Below the pieces are notes generated by a model. The model worked only from the letters and a program-made list of their open reading frames with translations, was not told the origin of the DNA and did not search any database. From positions 1 through 64,000 of the forward strand of contig CAXHTR010000009.1 of assembly GCA_964019655.1 (NCBI GenBank): a stretch of DNA of 64,000 nucleotides, given 5' to 3'. Shown one piece after another: positions 46,125-55,031 of the stretch. This stretch comes from Perkinsela sp. pyNocScin1 (lineage: Eukaryota > Euglenozoa > Kinetoplastea > Prokinetoplastida > Perkinselidae). Positions within the stretch are counted from its first letter, which is position 1, and every line of letters starts with the position of its first letter. Position numbers and translations under genes: made by a program.

Positions 46125-46784
46125 CTACCTGCATCGCCGAAAGTCGATGTCGCAGATCATCATGCCAAAAATGGTGCACAGAACGACGAAGCACAACACG
46201 AGCACCATGAGCGTCTTAATGTTCTGCCACACGACCTTGCGCTGCAGCGTGCGCGACCGCGCCTTAAAGTTGTCGGCGTTCGAGCTGAGCTCGCTCGTCC
46301 GGTCCACGAGCGTGTCGATGTCCTCGCCGCGCCGGATCACGGCGTCGATGTTCTCGAGCATGACCTGCTTCACGTCGTCGATCTGGCGCCGGACGCGTGT
46401 GATCTTGTCGACCTCGAGGCTGTTGTGCTTTCGCATCACTTCGAGAATGACGGGCGCGAAGGCGCTCGACACGTCTCTCGCGAACGGCGACCTTTTCGAG
46501 CTTGCAGACGCGCTCATGAACTTTTTGTGTACTTCTTCCAAAAATGCGAAGGCGATGCGCTGCGGGAACTTGGTGTCCGCGATGCACAGGCACGCGGTGC
46601 TGTTCTCCATGATGTAGTGGTAGAAGCGGTCGCCGCTCTTGTACGTGTAGCGGCTGTCGTAGCTGGGGATTTTGCTGAGAAGGGCGTTCATCTGGGACCA
46701 CTCGTGCTCGCTGAAGTCGGCGCCGCTGCCTCGCGCCTGGGACACAACCTTCCCGTCTCTGTACACGGCGCAGTACTCGATCAT
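46125..46784 (-). CDS. Longin-type R-SNARE (VAMP7-like)
   Basis: 219 residues. An N-terminal longin domain (about 1-120: IEYCAVYRDGKVVSQ...YHYIMENSTACLCIADTKFPQRIAFAFLEEVHKKF) is followed by a SNARE helix (DKITRVRRQIDDVKQVMLENIDAVIRRGEDIDTLVDRTSEL) with the zero-layer Arg in the expected RRGED context. A C-terminal membrane anchor (TLMVLVLCFVVLCTIFGMMI) completes it. It mediates fusion in the endolysosomal or secretory route. The start at 46784 gives a standard longin N-terminus; the longer frame adds unrelated hydrophobic sequence. Confidence 0.93.
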   Translation of the reverse strand: MIEYCAVYRDGKVVSQARGSGADFSEHEWSQMNALLSKIPSYDSRYTYKSGDRFYHYIMENSTACLCIADTKFPQRIAFAFLEEVHKKFMSASASSKRSPFARDVSSAFAPVILEVMRKHNSLEVDKITRVRRQIDDVKQVMLENIDAVIRRGEDIDTLVDRTSELSSNADNFKARSRTLQRKVVWQNIKTLMVLVLCFVVLCTIFGMMICDIDFRRCR

Positions 46785-46874
46785 GGGAAGAAGAGCAAAT
46801 GCATACAAAAAGTCAAGGGAGAATGCAAATATGAACCTCAAATCCTTTTTGTTTAGTAAGAAGATTTACTTGTG

Positions 46875-49800
46875 TTACGCTGTTTCCTCGGTGTGCTCGT
46901 ACAGCTCGAGCGACGGCTTCGAAAATTTGGCCTTGGACGCGAACGCGTAGGCCCGGTCACTCTCCGCAATGTCCTCGCAGCGCAGGATGGTGACAGACTT
47001 GAGCCCAGTGAGCTGCTTGATGGTGCTGTGGAAGTTGGAGATTGCGTCAAAGTCGTTGACGACGGGGTTTGCACCGTTCATCTCCTCGATGAGCTGGTGC
47101 TCGACGAGGAACGACACGAAGCCGAGCGCGTCCGGGATCTTTTTTGCTGTCGCCGCGTCAGCCTTGAGGAGCTCGATCATTTGCTTCGGGAGCGGCAGGG
47201 AGGGCTCGCTGGCGGAGGCGCCGACAAACTCTCGGTATATCTCGATGGCCTTCTGCTGCCACTGCGAAAGGGACGCGCAGCAGTAGATTTTGACTGCGTT
47301 GGTCGCGCTCTTCTTTTTGAGCGCCTTCTTCAGCTGGCTGCGGATGTCGTTGAGCGTTTCCTGCAAAAGGTTGCGCATCAGGATGTACCGCTTGTCCACC
47401 GGTGCGGCCTGCGGCCACAGACCGGCAGTGCTCTGAATGGAGCATGCTGGGTCGACGGTGCAGTTCTGGTAGATGTATTCGGCGATGTGCGGCGCGATGG
47501 GGGCCAGGAGCTTCGCTTGGGCCGCGATGTACGCGAGCGCTGTGTCCCTGTGGAGCCCGCTGTCGCCGCAGAGCTGCTTCCAGCTCTCTCGGAGGTTCAC
47601 GAAGTCGTGGAAGACGCAGTGGAGCGCCGCCCGGTACTGCATGCGCTCGTAGGCGGCGGTCGCGTCGCGGATGACCACCTGTATGTCGTTCATGAAGATT
47701 TTGTCAGGCAGCGAGCGCTCACCCGAGCGGAGCTGGTCCTTGTTCGTGAAGGTCGCGTCGCAGAACTCTTTGAGGCTGCACAGCTTGCTGAGGATCGCGG
47801 GGATGTTCGCAGTCACAAAGTTGGGGTCGTCGAGCGTGTCGCCCGAGTCAGCAAGCGCGATACGGGTGGCATCGACGCCGTACTCGGTCATCGCGTCGCG
47901 GAGCGTCTTGAAGTTGCCCCTCGACTTGCTCATCTTCTCCTTGTCGATGAGGATGTGCCCGTTGCAGAAGAAGGACTGCGGCCACTTGTCGGATTCCGTA
48001 TCCCAGATGGCAGCGTGGTTGTACAGTGACATCACGAGGTGGTTCTGAATCAGGTCCTTGCCGCTCACGCGGAGGTCGACGGGGTACCAGTAGAGAAACT
48101 CCTTGCGCATATTCTCGAGCGTCTCGAGGGGGACAGTGGTCTGCGCTTCCTCGAGCGAATTCCCCAGGAAGATGTAGTTCCAGACGGCATCGGTCATGGC
48201 CTCGGGTTTAATAGTAAGTTTGTCTGCGTCAGCTTTGCCGTCGAGGCTGCTCTTTCCGTGCAGCAGGTGGCACACGGTGTAGTACGCCATATAGATTGTG
48301 CTGTCAGAGAGCGAATCGATCATGCTGTCCGCGTCTTCCGCGAAGGGCAGCTTCGTCCCAAGCCCAAAGGACCGGCTGCACGCCCACTCCTTGAGCCAGT
48401 CGGTGGACTCCAGGATACCATTCTTGACTTGGCCGTTGTAGAATTTCATGCCAGCGTTCACATGCTCGAGAACACTGTCTTTCCACGCGTCCTCACCGTA
48501 TGAGATGTACCACTGGTTAGTGAGCGCAACGACGCACTCATCACCACTGCGGGACACGACTTTGCCGTCCGGCTCACAATACGCCAAGCCCAGGTTTTCG
48601 CCGAACAAGAGGTCTCGTGCCTTGGCCTTCGCCTCAGCGGCAGAGATACCGGTAAAAGGACCATCGACGATTGTCCCGTGGTAGAAGCCCGCCTTGTATG
48701 CGTCTTTCTTCGCAGCGAGGAGCTTCTCGGTGTCTTTCACACTTGAGATCCCGTAGCTCTTGCAGACTTCCTCGGCAATGCATCGGCGAGCGCTATCCTT
48801 TGCGATCTCAATGTGCGGCACTGGTTCGAAGGGGAGAACCCACTCGTCGTGTAAGCCGAGCTTTTCCCTGTAGGCGGGCTTCGCTCGCAGCGCTTCGAGT
48901 GCGACGAAGTCATCAGGACTGTCTGATGGAACCGAAGTCACGATCCCAGTTCCAACGGTGTCTTTGATGGTTTCAAGGGGCAGAGCATAGACTTCTTTGT
49001 GGAAGCTGTAGGGCGCCGTAAGCTTGAGCCCGACAAGCAGCTTTCCTTCGACCTCAAAGAGGGGCTTGCTCAGCTGGATACCCTGGTGGGAGAGGTTTCG
49101 GGCACTTCGCTGCGCCATGACGAGTATTTCCTTCTCAAAGCTGAATGCCGTGTAGGTTGCAGTCGGAGATATCCAGCAGTTTGTTTGTCCATACAAGGTC
49201 TCAGGCCGCAGAGTTGCTGCCACGAGGCTCACAGAGCGGCACTCGGTTGCATGAGCAACTGCGCTTTGATTAAGCAATGAGTCAGGGTTTGTAAGCTTAA
49301 GCTTAATCAGTGTATATTCCTGTGGAACGACCCCCTCACCACTCGCGCGGTCATGATCTTGGCATGGCTGGTTATCTTTCGGGGAAAATATCGTGTACCT
49401 TTTACCATACTGAATCTTACCTTTTTCTTTTAATAATTTAAACTGCCATCGAATGAAGGAGTCATAGTATGAGTTTATGTCTGTTGTGATGAATGAACGC
49501 CTGAAGTCAATTCGAGATCCGAAAACTTTCAGATCTTGAATTGCAAGATCGGGGAATACTTCTAGCCAGTGATGGGGATCGGTGAACTTTTCGATGTCCT
49601 TGCAGCCCATTTCCTCCATGATTTCCCACTGTTTCTTTGAGCTACTCACCTTCTTTCCCTTTTTGCCTTTAAAAGAAGGTGCCCCTGCTGCCTCTTTCAC
49701 CTCTGCGGGGACCGCTGCTTCGTCGTTCTCTGGGAAAATAGGAGGATTTCCGAAGCGTGCGATTTCCTCCGTAAGCTTTTGAGCGCAGGCAGCAATGGGC

Positions 49801-50072
49801 ATGCCTGTACCATGAAAGCCGAAAGGCCAAAGTACATTCTTTCCGAGCATTCGTTGGTAGCCCGCTGCGAATTCAGCCTTGGACAGAGAGAATGCGTGTC
49901 CGAGATGCAAAACACCATTCATGTACGGGTACGGAAAGGTGATGAAGTATTTTTCACGCTCCTTGTCTGCCGCATTCATTTCAAAAATTCTCAAGCTTTC
50001 CCATTTCTTCTGGTAGGTAGCCTCTATGCCTTTAATTACTTGCAGCTTACCAAGAGACTGGTTTGTTGCCAT
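46875..50072 (-). CDS. LARS: Leucyl-tRNA synthetase, cytosolic type
   Basis: 1,065 residues, first gene of the minus cluster. It charges tRNA-Leu. Class I motifs: HLGH at residues 56-59 (PYMNGVLHLGHAF) and KMSKS in KEKMSKSRGNFKTL. The CP1 editing domain carries the threonine-rich ATLRPETLYGQTNC stretch and VGTGIVTSVPSDSPDDFVAL with the conserved Asp. The archaeal/eukaryotic-type C-terminal extension is present. The ATG at 50072 is the first sensible start. Codon use is AT-rich from the start to about 49,250 and C/G-ending thereafter, a sharp change inside one gene. The start faces the divergent strand-switch region. Confidence 0.97.
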   Translation of the reverse strand: MATNQSLGKLQVIKGIEATYQKKWESLRIFEMNAADKEREKYFITFPYPYMNGVLHLGHAFSLSKAEFAAGYQRMLGKNVLWPFGFHGTGMPIAACAQKLTEEIARFGNPPIFPENDEAAVPAEVKEAAGAPSFKGKKGKKVSSSKKQWEIMEEMGCKDIEKFTDPHHWLEVFPDLAIQDLKVFGSRIDFRRSFITTDINSYYDSFIRWQFKLLKEKGKIQYGKRYTIFSPKDNQPCQDHDRASGEGVVPQEYTLIKLKLTNPDSLLNQSAVAHATECRSVSLVAATLRPETLYGQTNCWISPTATYTAFSFEKEILVMAQRSARNLSHQGIQLSKPLFEVEGKLLVGLKLTAPYSFHKEVYALPLETIKDTVGTGIVTSVPSDSPDDFVALEALRAKPAYREKLGLHDEWVLPFEPVPHIEIAKDSARRCIAEEVCKSYGISSVKDTEKLLAAKKDAYKAGFYHGTIVDGPFTGISAAEAKAKARDLLFGENLGLAYCEPDGKVVSRSGDECVVALTNQWYISYGEDAWKDSVLEHVNAGMKFYNGQVKNGILESTDWLKEWACSRSFGLGTKLPFAEDADSMIDSLSDSTIYMAYYTVCHLLHGKSSLDGKADADKLTIKPEAMTDAVWNYIFLGNSLEEAQTTVPLETLENMRKEFLYWYPVDLRVSGKDLIQNHLVMSLYNHAAIWDTESDKWPQSFFCNGHILIDKEKMSKSRGNFKTLRDAMTEYGVDATRIALADSGDTLDDPNFVTANIPAILSKLCSLKEFCDATFTNKDQLRSGERSLPDKIFMNDIQVVIRDATAAYERMQYRAALHCVFHDFVNLRESWKQLCGDSGLHRDTALAYIAAQAKLLAPIAPHIAEYIYQNCTVDPACSIQSTAGLWPQAAPVDKRYILMRNLLQETLNDIRSQLKKALKKKSATNAVKIYCCASLSQWQQKAIEIYREFVGASASEPSLPLPKQMIELLKADAATAKKIPDALGFVSFLVEHQLIEEMNGANPVVNDFDAISNFHSTIKQLTGLKSVTILRCEDIAESDRAYAFASKAKFSKPSLELYEHTEETA

Positions 50073-50358
50073 TCTAAAACTAGGATAATAAAATTTCACC
50101 GCTAAAGAGAGGAGTTATTTAATCACAGCATGACGAAATGTGAATATGGTGGCTACATTGTGTTATTAGAGTGTATGCCAGTAATTTATTCACCCGCAGA
50201 AATAGAGTAGGGTTCGGTTCATAACTAAAATAGAATAAAAGGCTTTTAATTAAAGATTTGAAGTCAAAGCTCATGACCTTCTGTGAGCATCCTGTGTTAT
50301 CAGCATTTAAGAGCAATTTCGTTTCTAAAGACTTCGGCTTTAAAAAAACCTTTCGGCC

Positions 50359-50594
50359 AAAGTCGGGTTTCTCAAAAGTGGATAATTCACTCAAAATGGG
50401 TGAGATGAAAAAAAATTACTGATATTTCTGTGTAAGCGAATGGAATTCAAAGGTTCACCCGCCATTCTGCATTTATCGCCCCAAAAGCCATGAAGGCAAG
50501 CTTGTGCACGCTGAAAGAAACAAAAGATTCGGGTGAAAGATCAAATATTCACCTTAGAGTTGGGTGAAAGTTAAAACTTCCACAGAAACCCTCG
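50359..50594. mobile_element. Decayed, longer copy of the strand-switch MITE
   Basis: The left end, GGGTTTCTCAAAAGTGGATAA followed by TTCACTCAAAATGGGTGA, aligns with the left end of the element at 51168. The right end, CGGGTGAAAGATCAAATATT onward to CACAGAAACCCTCG, aligns with its right end. The copy is about 236 bases against 139 and has many mismatches. No clean target duplication remains (flanks CTTTCGGC and ACTTCAGC agree at 6 of 8). It is an older relative or a less deleted derivative. Confidence 0.6.
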
Positions 50595-51167
50595 ACTTCA
50601 GCGAGGAGGCTGAATTTAGCTAGAGGTAAAAAAGTTAGAAGTACTTTGCATCACAAGAGCCAATGCATTCCAGGGAAGATTGAAGCTTTCTTAATTTCAC
50701 GAGTACCACCGCACAGTTAAGCGGCTATGGTGCAAGCAGTAATTTTCCAAACTTCATTTTAGGTTGAGAAAGCGTGCAACTCAAGCTCTCAGCTCTCAGC
50801 AGTGCTGGATATTAGCAAAAGCACATGTTCTTTCCCGTAGTATTGGGCGCATCACGACGCAAGACACGAAAAGCTTGTACTACGCAATAGTCCAAGGAGT
50901 AAATCTTTGAGATTCCAGCAAATATGATTTTTCAATTGAAGCAGAGTCTGATGGATATCCTCGAAAAATATCCGTGGAGAATTATTGACATGCTAAAGGT
51001 GCTGGCAAGTGAAATTTCCGAATGAACAGATTGCCAGTCGTTATAGTATATATCTTACTCTAGTATGCCAGTACAAAGTGAGGAGATGAATTTGTTAAGT
51101 GTCCGAATTTTTCAGATCTTCATACTGGCACTCCTTCAGCCTGCTAAATATGCAAGAATATTTAGAG

Positions 51168-51306
51168 CAGGGGTTCTTAAAACTGGGTGATTCACCCAAA
51201 ATGGGTGAAAATCCGAAAAAAGGGCCGCTTGCATTTGAGTCGCGGGTGAAAATGAAATATTTCACCCAAAAGTCGGGTGAAACGAAAAAATTTTACAGAA
51301 CCCCTG
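51168..51306. mobile_element. 139-bp hAT-like miniature inverted-repeat element
   Basis: Ends CAGGGGTTCT...AGAACCCCTG are inverted repeats. The element is flanked by a perfect 8-bp duplication ATTTAGAG (51160-51167 and 51307-51314). Eight-base duplications and CAGGG-type ends are hallmarks of the hAT superfamily. Inside are six GGGTGA/TCACCC motifs in both orientations, including GGGTGATTCACCC (inverted about one base). They look like subterminal transposase-binding repeats. It has no coding capacity. Confidence 0.85.
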
Positions 51307-51758
51307 ATTTAGAGACCCTTTTAGCACATTTTCCATCGAAGATGGAAAATCATTCCCTTGAATAAAGCCCTACGGGATCGCAGGAAGGGTAGAAATTTTT
51401 AAACTGTTACTATCAGGGTCAGCCGAAACATCTTATTTTTCATTCGCACATCGTAGAATCAATCTGAAAATTTAATTTTGCTCATGCGCATGAAGAAATC
51501 GCATACAAATGCTAGCACCGATTGCATCTTCATAAATGAACCTATGAATTTATGGCATGTCAGTGTTAAATTGTCCATAGTCTGGAATACAAAGTTGCCT
51601 TGCCTAGCTGTCTTGTAAATTACCTGAAGATAAAATAGATTTCTTTACAATTCCTCGCATCGAAGGGACGAGGGTCTGTATTGAAAAGCACAAGCAGTGA
51701 TTATACACCCGCCTTCGTACGATTGATACTTAATCAGCTACACAGTGAACCTTTGTAC

Positions 51759-51769
51759 TCTTTTAACAG
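51759..51769 (+). promoter_or_regulatory. Putative trans-splice acceptor of the adaptor beta gene
   Basis: TACTCTTTTAACAG ends four bases before the ATG at 51774. This placement decides the start against the upstream TTG at 51681. Confidence 0.45.
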
Positions 51770-51773
51770 AAAA

Positions 51774-53612
51774 ATGATTAGAGCTGACGGTCAAAATTTC
51801 AGACACAGGAAGAACAAGGCTATAACTTCATCTTGGGGCTATAATGAAATCGTCGATTTAAAGAATAAGCTCCGCAATTCCCGGCTTGACGATAAAGATG
51901 AGGAGGCCACTGTGCTTGAATGCTTAAAAAAAATCGTAAGTATGAGCATGGCTGGAATAGATGTGTCCGCGTTATTCTCAGAAATGCTTAATGTCGGAGC
52001 CACAGGAACTGTGGTCATGAAGAAGTTTGCCAATACTTTTCTAGTCATGAACGCACGGAGAAATAGCGACATAGCAATGCTAGCAATCAATACATTTCGA
52101 AAGAATTGTGCGGATGATAGCCCCATAGTTCGAGGGGTATCGCTTCGATCATTCTGCAGCTTATCCCTCTCTCAAGCAATGGAGCATTTTCCACCGATCT
52201 TATTGTCTGCACTTCAAGATAAAAATGCATACGTTCGAAGCGTTGCTATTTATTCTTTTCTAGAGCATAGCAGTGCCGAAGGTAGCTTTCCGGCTCATAT
52301 GGTCGAAATAATAAAGAGCATGGCTCACGAGCATGATAAAGACGTATGTTGCCACGCCTTAAATGCTCTCCAAAAAATTAAAATATCTAGCCCATCTTCC
52401 GCCAAAGAATGTGATCTTGAAGATGAGCTGTTTTCTTCGAGGCGACTGGCTCTCAATCATCTAGCAAAGATGAAGGATTACAGTGATTGGCAAAGAGCAT
52501 CAGTGATTGAGCCTTTATCCCGTAATGAAATTAATGACGAGGAAGAGATATATTCCACGATGAATTTACTTGAGGAATTTATTCGATCGAATAACTCGCA
52601 CCTAATCATATCAATCGCTGATTACTTTTTCGCTTTGGCCCGAGCAGATAGCGCATTTTTGAAGCAGGTCTGCCAGAGAGTGACAGGACCATTACTTTTG
52701 CTCCTCGCTCACTCTTCCAATGAGCTCAAGTATGGGGTACTTTTATGTCTACAAATATTAGCGAAGGTCGATCCTGACGTCATGCGAGAGCACTATACAG
52801 CTTTCTACTGCAAATATAGCGAGCCCACATATATAAAATGCTTGAAGCTCAGCACCCTCTCTTATTTACTTAGCAGAGAAAATATATGCGAAATCGCTTC
52901 AGAAATAGCACATAGTGTCCAGGAAGCAAGAACACAGCCTGTCGTGTGGAAGAGCTGCTTTGATCTTCTTGGAAAAGCTTATAAATTTCTAGGTGAGGAT
53001 GGTAATGAAACAGAGGAAGGCCCCTGCGAAAGATCTTTGAAGATGACTCTTCTATGCCTTCTGAAGCGCTGTCGCAGTCCTTTCTTCACTAGTCTAATGG
53101 TAGAGTTTTTATCGCGCGCCATGCCGTACATCAATGAGGAGGATCATGCTGAACTCGTTTTACCAGTGGTCACCGGTGAGTACGCTAGGCAGTGCATAAA
53201 CCACAAGGAGTTTATCATCGGAGCATCAGTTATAATGAAGCTCTATCCGTGTTTGATACCCAACGCACCTTATATTCTGTATTATCTTGTGAAAAATCAC
53301 AAAAAATCAGATTATCGCACTCGGGTGGAGCTTTTGCAGTCTGCTATGGCACTCATGAAGCATGAACCTGCGCAGGCTATCGAGTCGTTGCGAATTTTAC
53401 TGAAATCAGAAATTTCGAACTCCACGAATCCATGTCTTCGTGATCGCGCGCTGTTGTACTACCGGTTGCTGCAGCAGTCTCCATCCTACTGTCAAAACCG
53501 AGAGCCATTCAGTAGTAGATATGATAGTCATAGTAAATTTGATATTTCGAGCGTACCTACACACACCATTCGGGACACTGACGCTGTGAGCTCACATAGA
53601 AGGCTTGGATAA
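51774..53612 (+). CDS. Clathrin-adaptor beta subunit (beta-adaptin), AP-4-like
   Basis: 612 residues, first gene of the plus cluster. Beta-adaptins pair with the gamma/epsilon-class subunit in AP complexes that select cargo for vesicles. The N-terminal block YNEIVDLKNKLRNSRLDDKDEEATVLECLKKIVSMSMAGIDVSALFSEML matches the beta trunk. AMLAINTFRKNCADDSPIVRGVSLRSFCSL and ELKYGVLLCLQILAKVDPDVMREHYTAFYCKYSEPTYIKCLKLSTLSYL also match it. The family member is uncertain: the FxCKY/YIKxxKL wording leans to AP-4. Only the trunk is present, with no hinge or ear, so clathrin-box motifs are lacking. Codons are unbiased and AT-rich, unlike the genes that follow. The start at 51774 is chosen over the upstream TTG because an AG acceptor precedes it. 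Confidence 0.82.
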   Translation: MIRADGQNFRHRKNKAITSSWGYNEIVDLKNKLRNSRLDDKDEEATVLECLKKIVSMSMAGIDVSALFSEMLNVGATGTVVMKKFANTFLVMNARRNSDIAMLAINTFRKNCADDSPIVRGVSLRSFCSLSLSQAMEHFPPILLSALQDKNAYVRSVAIYSFLEHSSAEGSFPAHMVEIIKSMAHEHDKDVCCHALNALQKIKISSPSSAKECDLEDELFSSRRLALNHLAKMKDYSDWQRASVIEPLSRNEINDEEEIYSTMNLLEEFIRSNNSHLIISIADYFFALARADSAFLKQVCQRVTGPLLLLLAHSSNELKYGVLLCLQILAKVDPDVMREHYTAFYCKYSEPTYIKCLKLSTLSYLLSRENICEIASEIAHSVQEARTQPVVWKSCFDLLGKAYKFLGEDGNETEEGPCERSLKMTLLCLLKRCRSPFFTSLMVEFLSRAMPYINEEDHAELVLPVVTGEYARQCINHKEFIIGASVIMKLYPCLIPNAPYILYYLVKNHKKSDYRTRVELLQSAMALMKHEPAQAIESLRILLKSEISNSTNPCLRDRALLYYRLLQQSPSYCQNREPFSSRYDSHSKFDISSVPTHTIRDTDAVSSHRRLG

Positions 53613-53738
53613 ACGCATTAGATTTCACCTAGATAGGCACTCAGAAGCCAAGGAGCTCTTTGCAGTCTAGCTGAATGTGCTTCGATGTACCCAAGGTGTA
53701 TAATAGACCACTACCCGCACCAAAAGCTTTTTAAGTAT

Positions 53739-53749
53739 CTTCATTTCAG
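53739..53749 (+). promoter_or_regulatory. Putative trans-splice acceptor of P0
   Basis: TCTTCATTTCAG ends 52 bases before the P0 ATG (53801). A seven-codon upstream ORF (53754-53777) follows it. A second AG (ATAAAG) lies immediately before the ATG and could be the real site, which would skip the uORF. Confidence 0.4.
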
Positions 53750-53800
53750 CTTTATGATCACTGAAATTTCCTCATAAAAAGCATCTTTAAAACATAAAGA

Positions 53801-54766
53801 ATGGTTCGTGAGTTTTCCGACAAGAAAGTTGCATACATTGAGAAGATGGGCGACCTGCTTTCGACCTACAGCAGGCTTGTCTTCTGCAACGTCGACAATG
53901 TCCAGTCGCAGCAGATGCACAACATCCGAAAGGAGCTCCGCGGAAAGGGTGAGATCCTCATGGGAAAGAACACGCTGATGCGCAAGGTCATCAAGGACCG
54001 CGCTGAGGCTGAGGAGGCAAGCGAGCTCGACAAGGATCTCTACCAGAAGGTCGTCGAGCAGGGCTCCCTCGTCGGAAACCTCGGCATTCTTTTCACCAAC
54101 GAAGAGTTCGACATCATCCAGGACATCATCAAGAACAACCGAATTCAGGCGCCCGCGCGTGTCGGCTCTATCGCACCACTGGACGTTGTCATCCCAGCAG
54201 GAAACACTGGCCTCGAGCCGGGCACGACCAGCTTCTTCCAGGCGCTCCAGCTCAACACGAAGATTGTCAAGGGTGCAGTCGAGATCGTCACTGAGAAGAA
54301 GGTCCTGAGCGTCGGCGACAAGGTTGACAATTCCACCGCCGTCCTCCTCCAGAAGCTCAAGGTGAAGCCGTTCTTCTACGGTCTGCAGATCAGCAACATC
54401 TTCGACAACGGCGAAGTCTACGGCCCAGATGTGCTCGAGCTCAAGGAGGACTTCTTCCTCTCCACTGTCCAGACATGCATCAAGAACCTGACCTGCATCT
54501 CCCTGGAGTCTGGCATCACCACGCCATCCGCACTGCCACACGTTATCTCTGCGGGATTCAAGAACATGCTGTCCATCTGCTTGGCGACGGACCTCACCTT
54601 TGAGGACTATGGAGCGGCAGAGATGATCGATGCCATCAAGAGCGGAAAGGTAGCCGCGGCACCCGCAGCAGCCCAGAGCGCGACCGGAGTCGCAGCCCCA
54701 GCAGCCCAGGAAGAGGAGCAGGCTGATGAGGAAGACGAAGACATGGGACTTGGTCTTTTCGATTAA
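53801..54766 (+). CDS. RPLP0: Large-subunit acidic stalk protein P0 (uL10)
   Basis: 321 residues. P0 anchors the P1/P2 stalk that recruits translational GTPases. The uL10 fold is visible: YSRLVFCNVDNVQSQQMHNIRKELRGKGEILMGKNTLMRKVI, FTNEEFDIIQDIIKNN and ARVGSIAPLDVVIPAGNTGLEPGTTSFFQAL. The stalk-helix region and an Ala-rich hinge (AAAPAAAQSATGVAAPAA) follow, then the acidic tail EEDEDMGLGLFD. That tail is close to the common MGFGLFD end, with Leu for Phe; trypanosomatid P0 instead ends in a GMGALF-type tail. Strong C/G-ending codon bias fits very high expression. Confidence 0.97.
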   Translation: MVREFSDKKVAYIEKMGDLLSTYSRLVFCNVDNVQSQQMHNIRKELRGKGEILMGKNTLMRKVIKDRAEAEEASELDKDLYQKVVEQGSLVGNLGILFTNEEFDIIQDIIKNNRIQAPARVGSIAPLDVVIPAGNTGLEPGTTSFFQALQLNTKIVKGAVEIVTEKKVLSVGDKVDNSTAVLLQKLKVKPFFYGLQISNIFDNGEVYGPDVLELKEDFFLSTVQTCIKNLTCISLESGITTPSALPHVISAGFKNMLSICLATDLTFEDYGAAEMIDAIKSGKVAAAPAAAQSATGVAAPAAQEEEQADEEDEDMGLGLFD

Positions 54767-55031
54767 GAAAACTACCGGACAGAGCGATAAATTTGAAATT
54801 CCATGACTAATATATTATGAACAGTCGGTGTTATTTCGCTCTCACATGGGCTCGATTATCTACCATGCGAAGTTTTTTCTAGATTTCAATCAATGAGGAT
54901 CTGTATTCAGCTTTCTCCGACGCCAAACGCACACGAATCTAGCAGAAATGCTATATCCTCGCTTGTTGTGCATCAGGCACCTTTCGTACGCTCTTTTATC
55001 TTGTGATCATATTTTGATTTAAATTTTCAAA
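54767..55031. other. Intergenic spacer, no gene seen
   Basis: This 265-base AT-rich spacer lies between P0 and the next ORF. A pyrimidine-rich stretch ending in CATCAG (about 54955-54973) could serve as an acceptor for the downstream gene. Confidence 0.4.

Larger units (their letters stand above)
50073..51773. other. Divergent strand-switch region, probable bidirectional transcription start
   Basis: This AT-rich 1.7 kb segment separates the minus cluster (first gene LeuRS) from the plus cluster (first gene adaptor beta). No gene is recognised in it; small open frames (for example 51099-51365) run through transposon sequence. In kinetoplastids divergent strand-switch regions are where Pol II starts in both directions. 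It contains two related hAT-like miniature elements (about 50359-50594 and 51168-51306). A TATATAT-like string lies at about 51047. Confidence 0.65.

Noticed and set aside
46872-48029. 385-codon plus-strand open frame
   Set aside because: Antisense to the LeuRS C-terminus; the same codon-bias artefact, with no homology visible.
4020-50072. A bacterial-style operon set or CRISPR array
   Set aside because: Genes are plainly eukaryotic and unrelated in function, with no Shine-Dalgarno pattern and no regularly spaced repeats seen anywhere.
51099-51365. 88-codon ORF in the strand-switch region
   Set aside because: It runs straight through the MITE and has no independent coding signal.
53741-54541. 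266-codon minus-strand open frame
   Set aside because: Antisense to P0; acidic Leu/Val-rich product typical of reverse-complemented biased codons.
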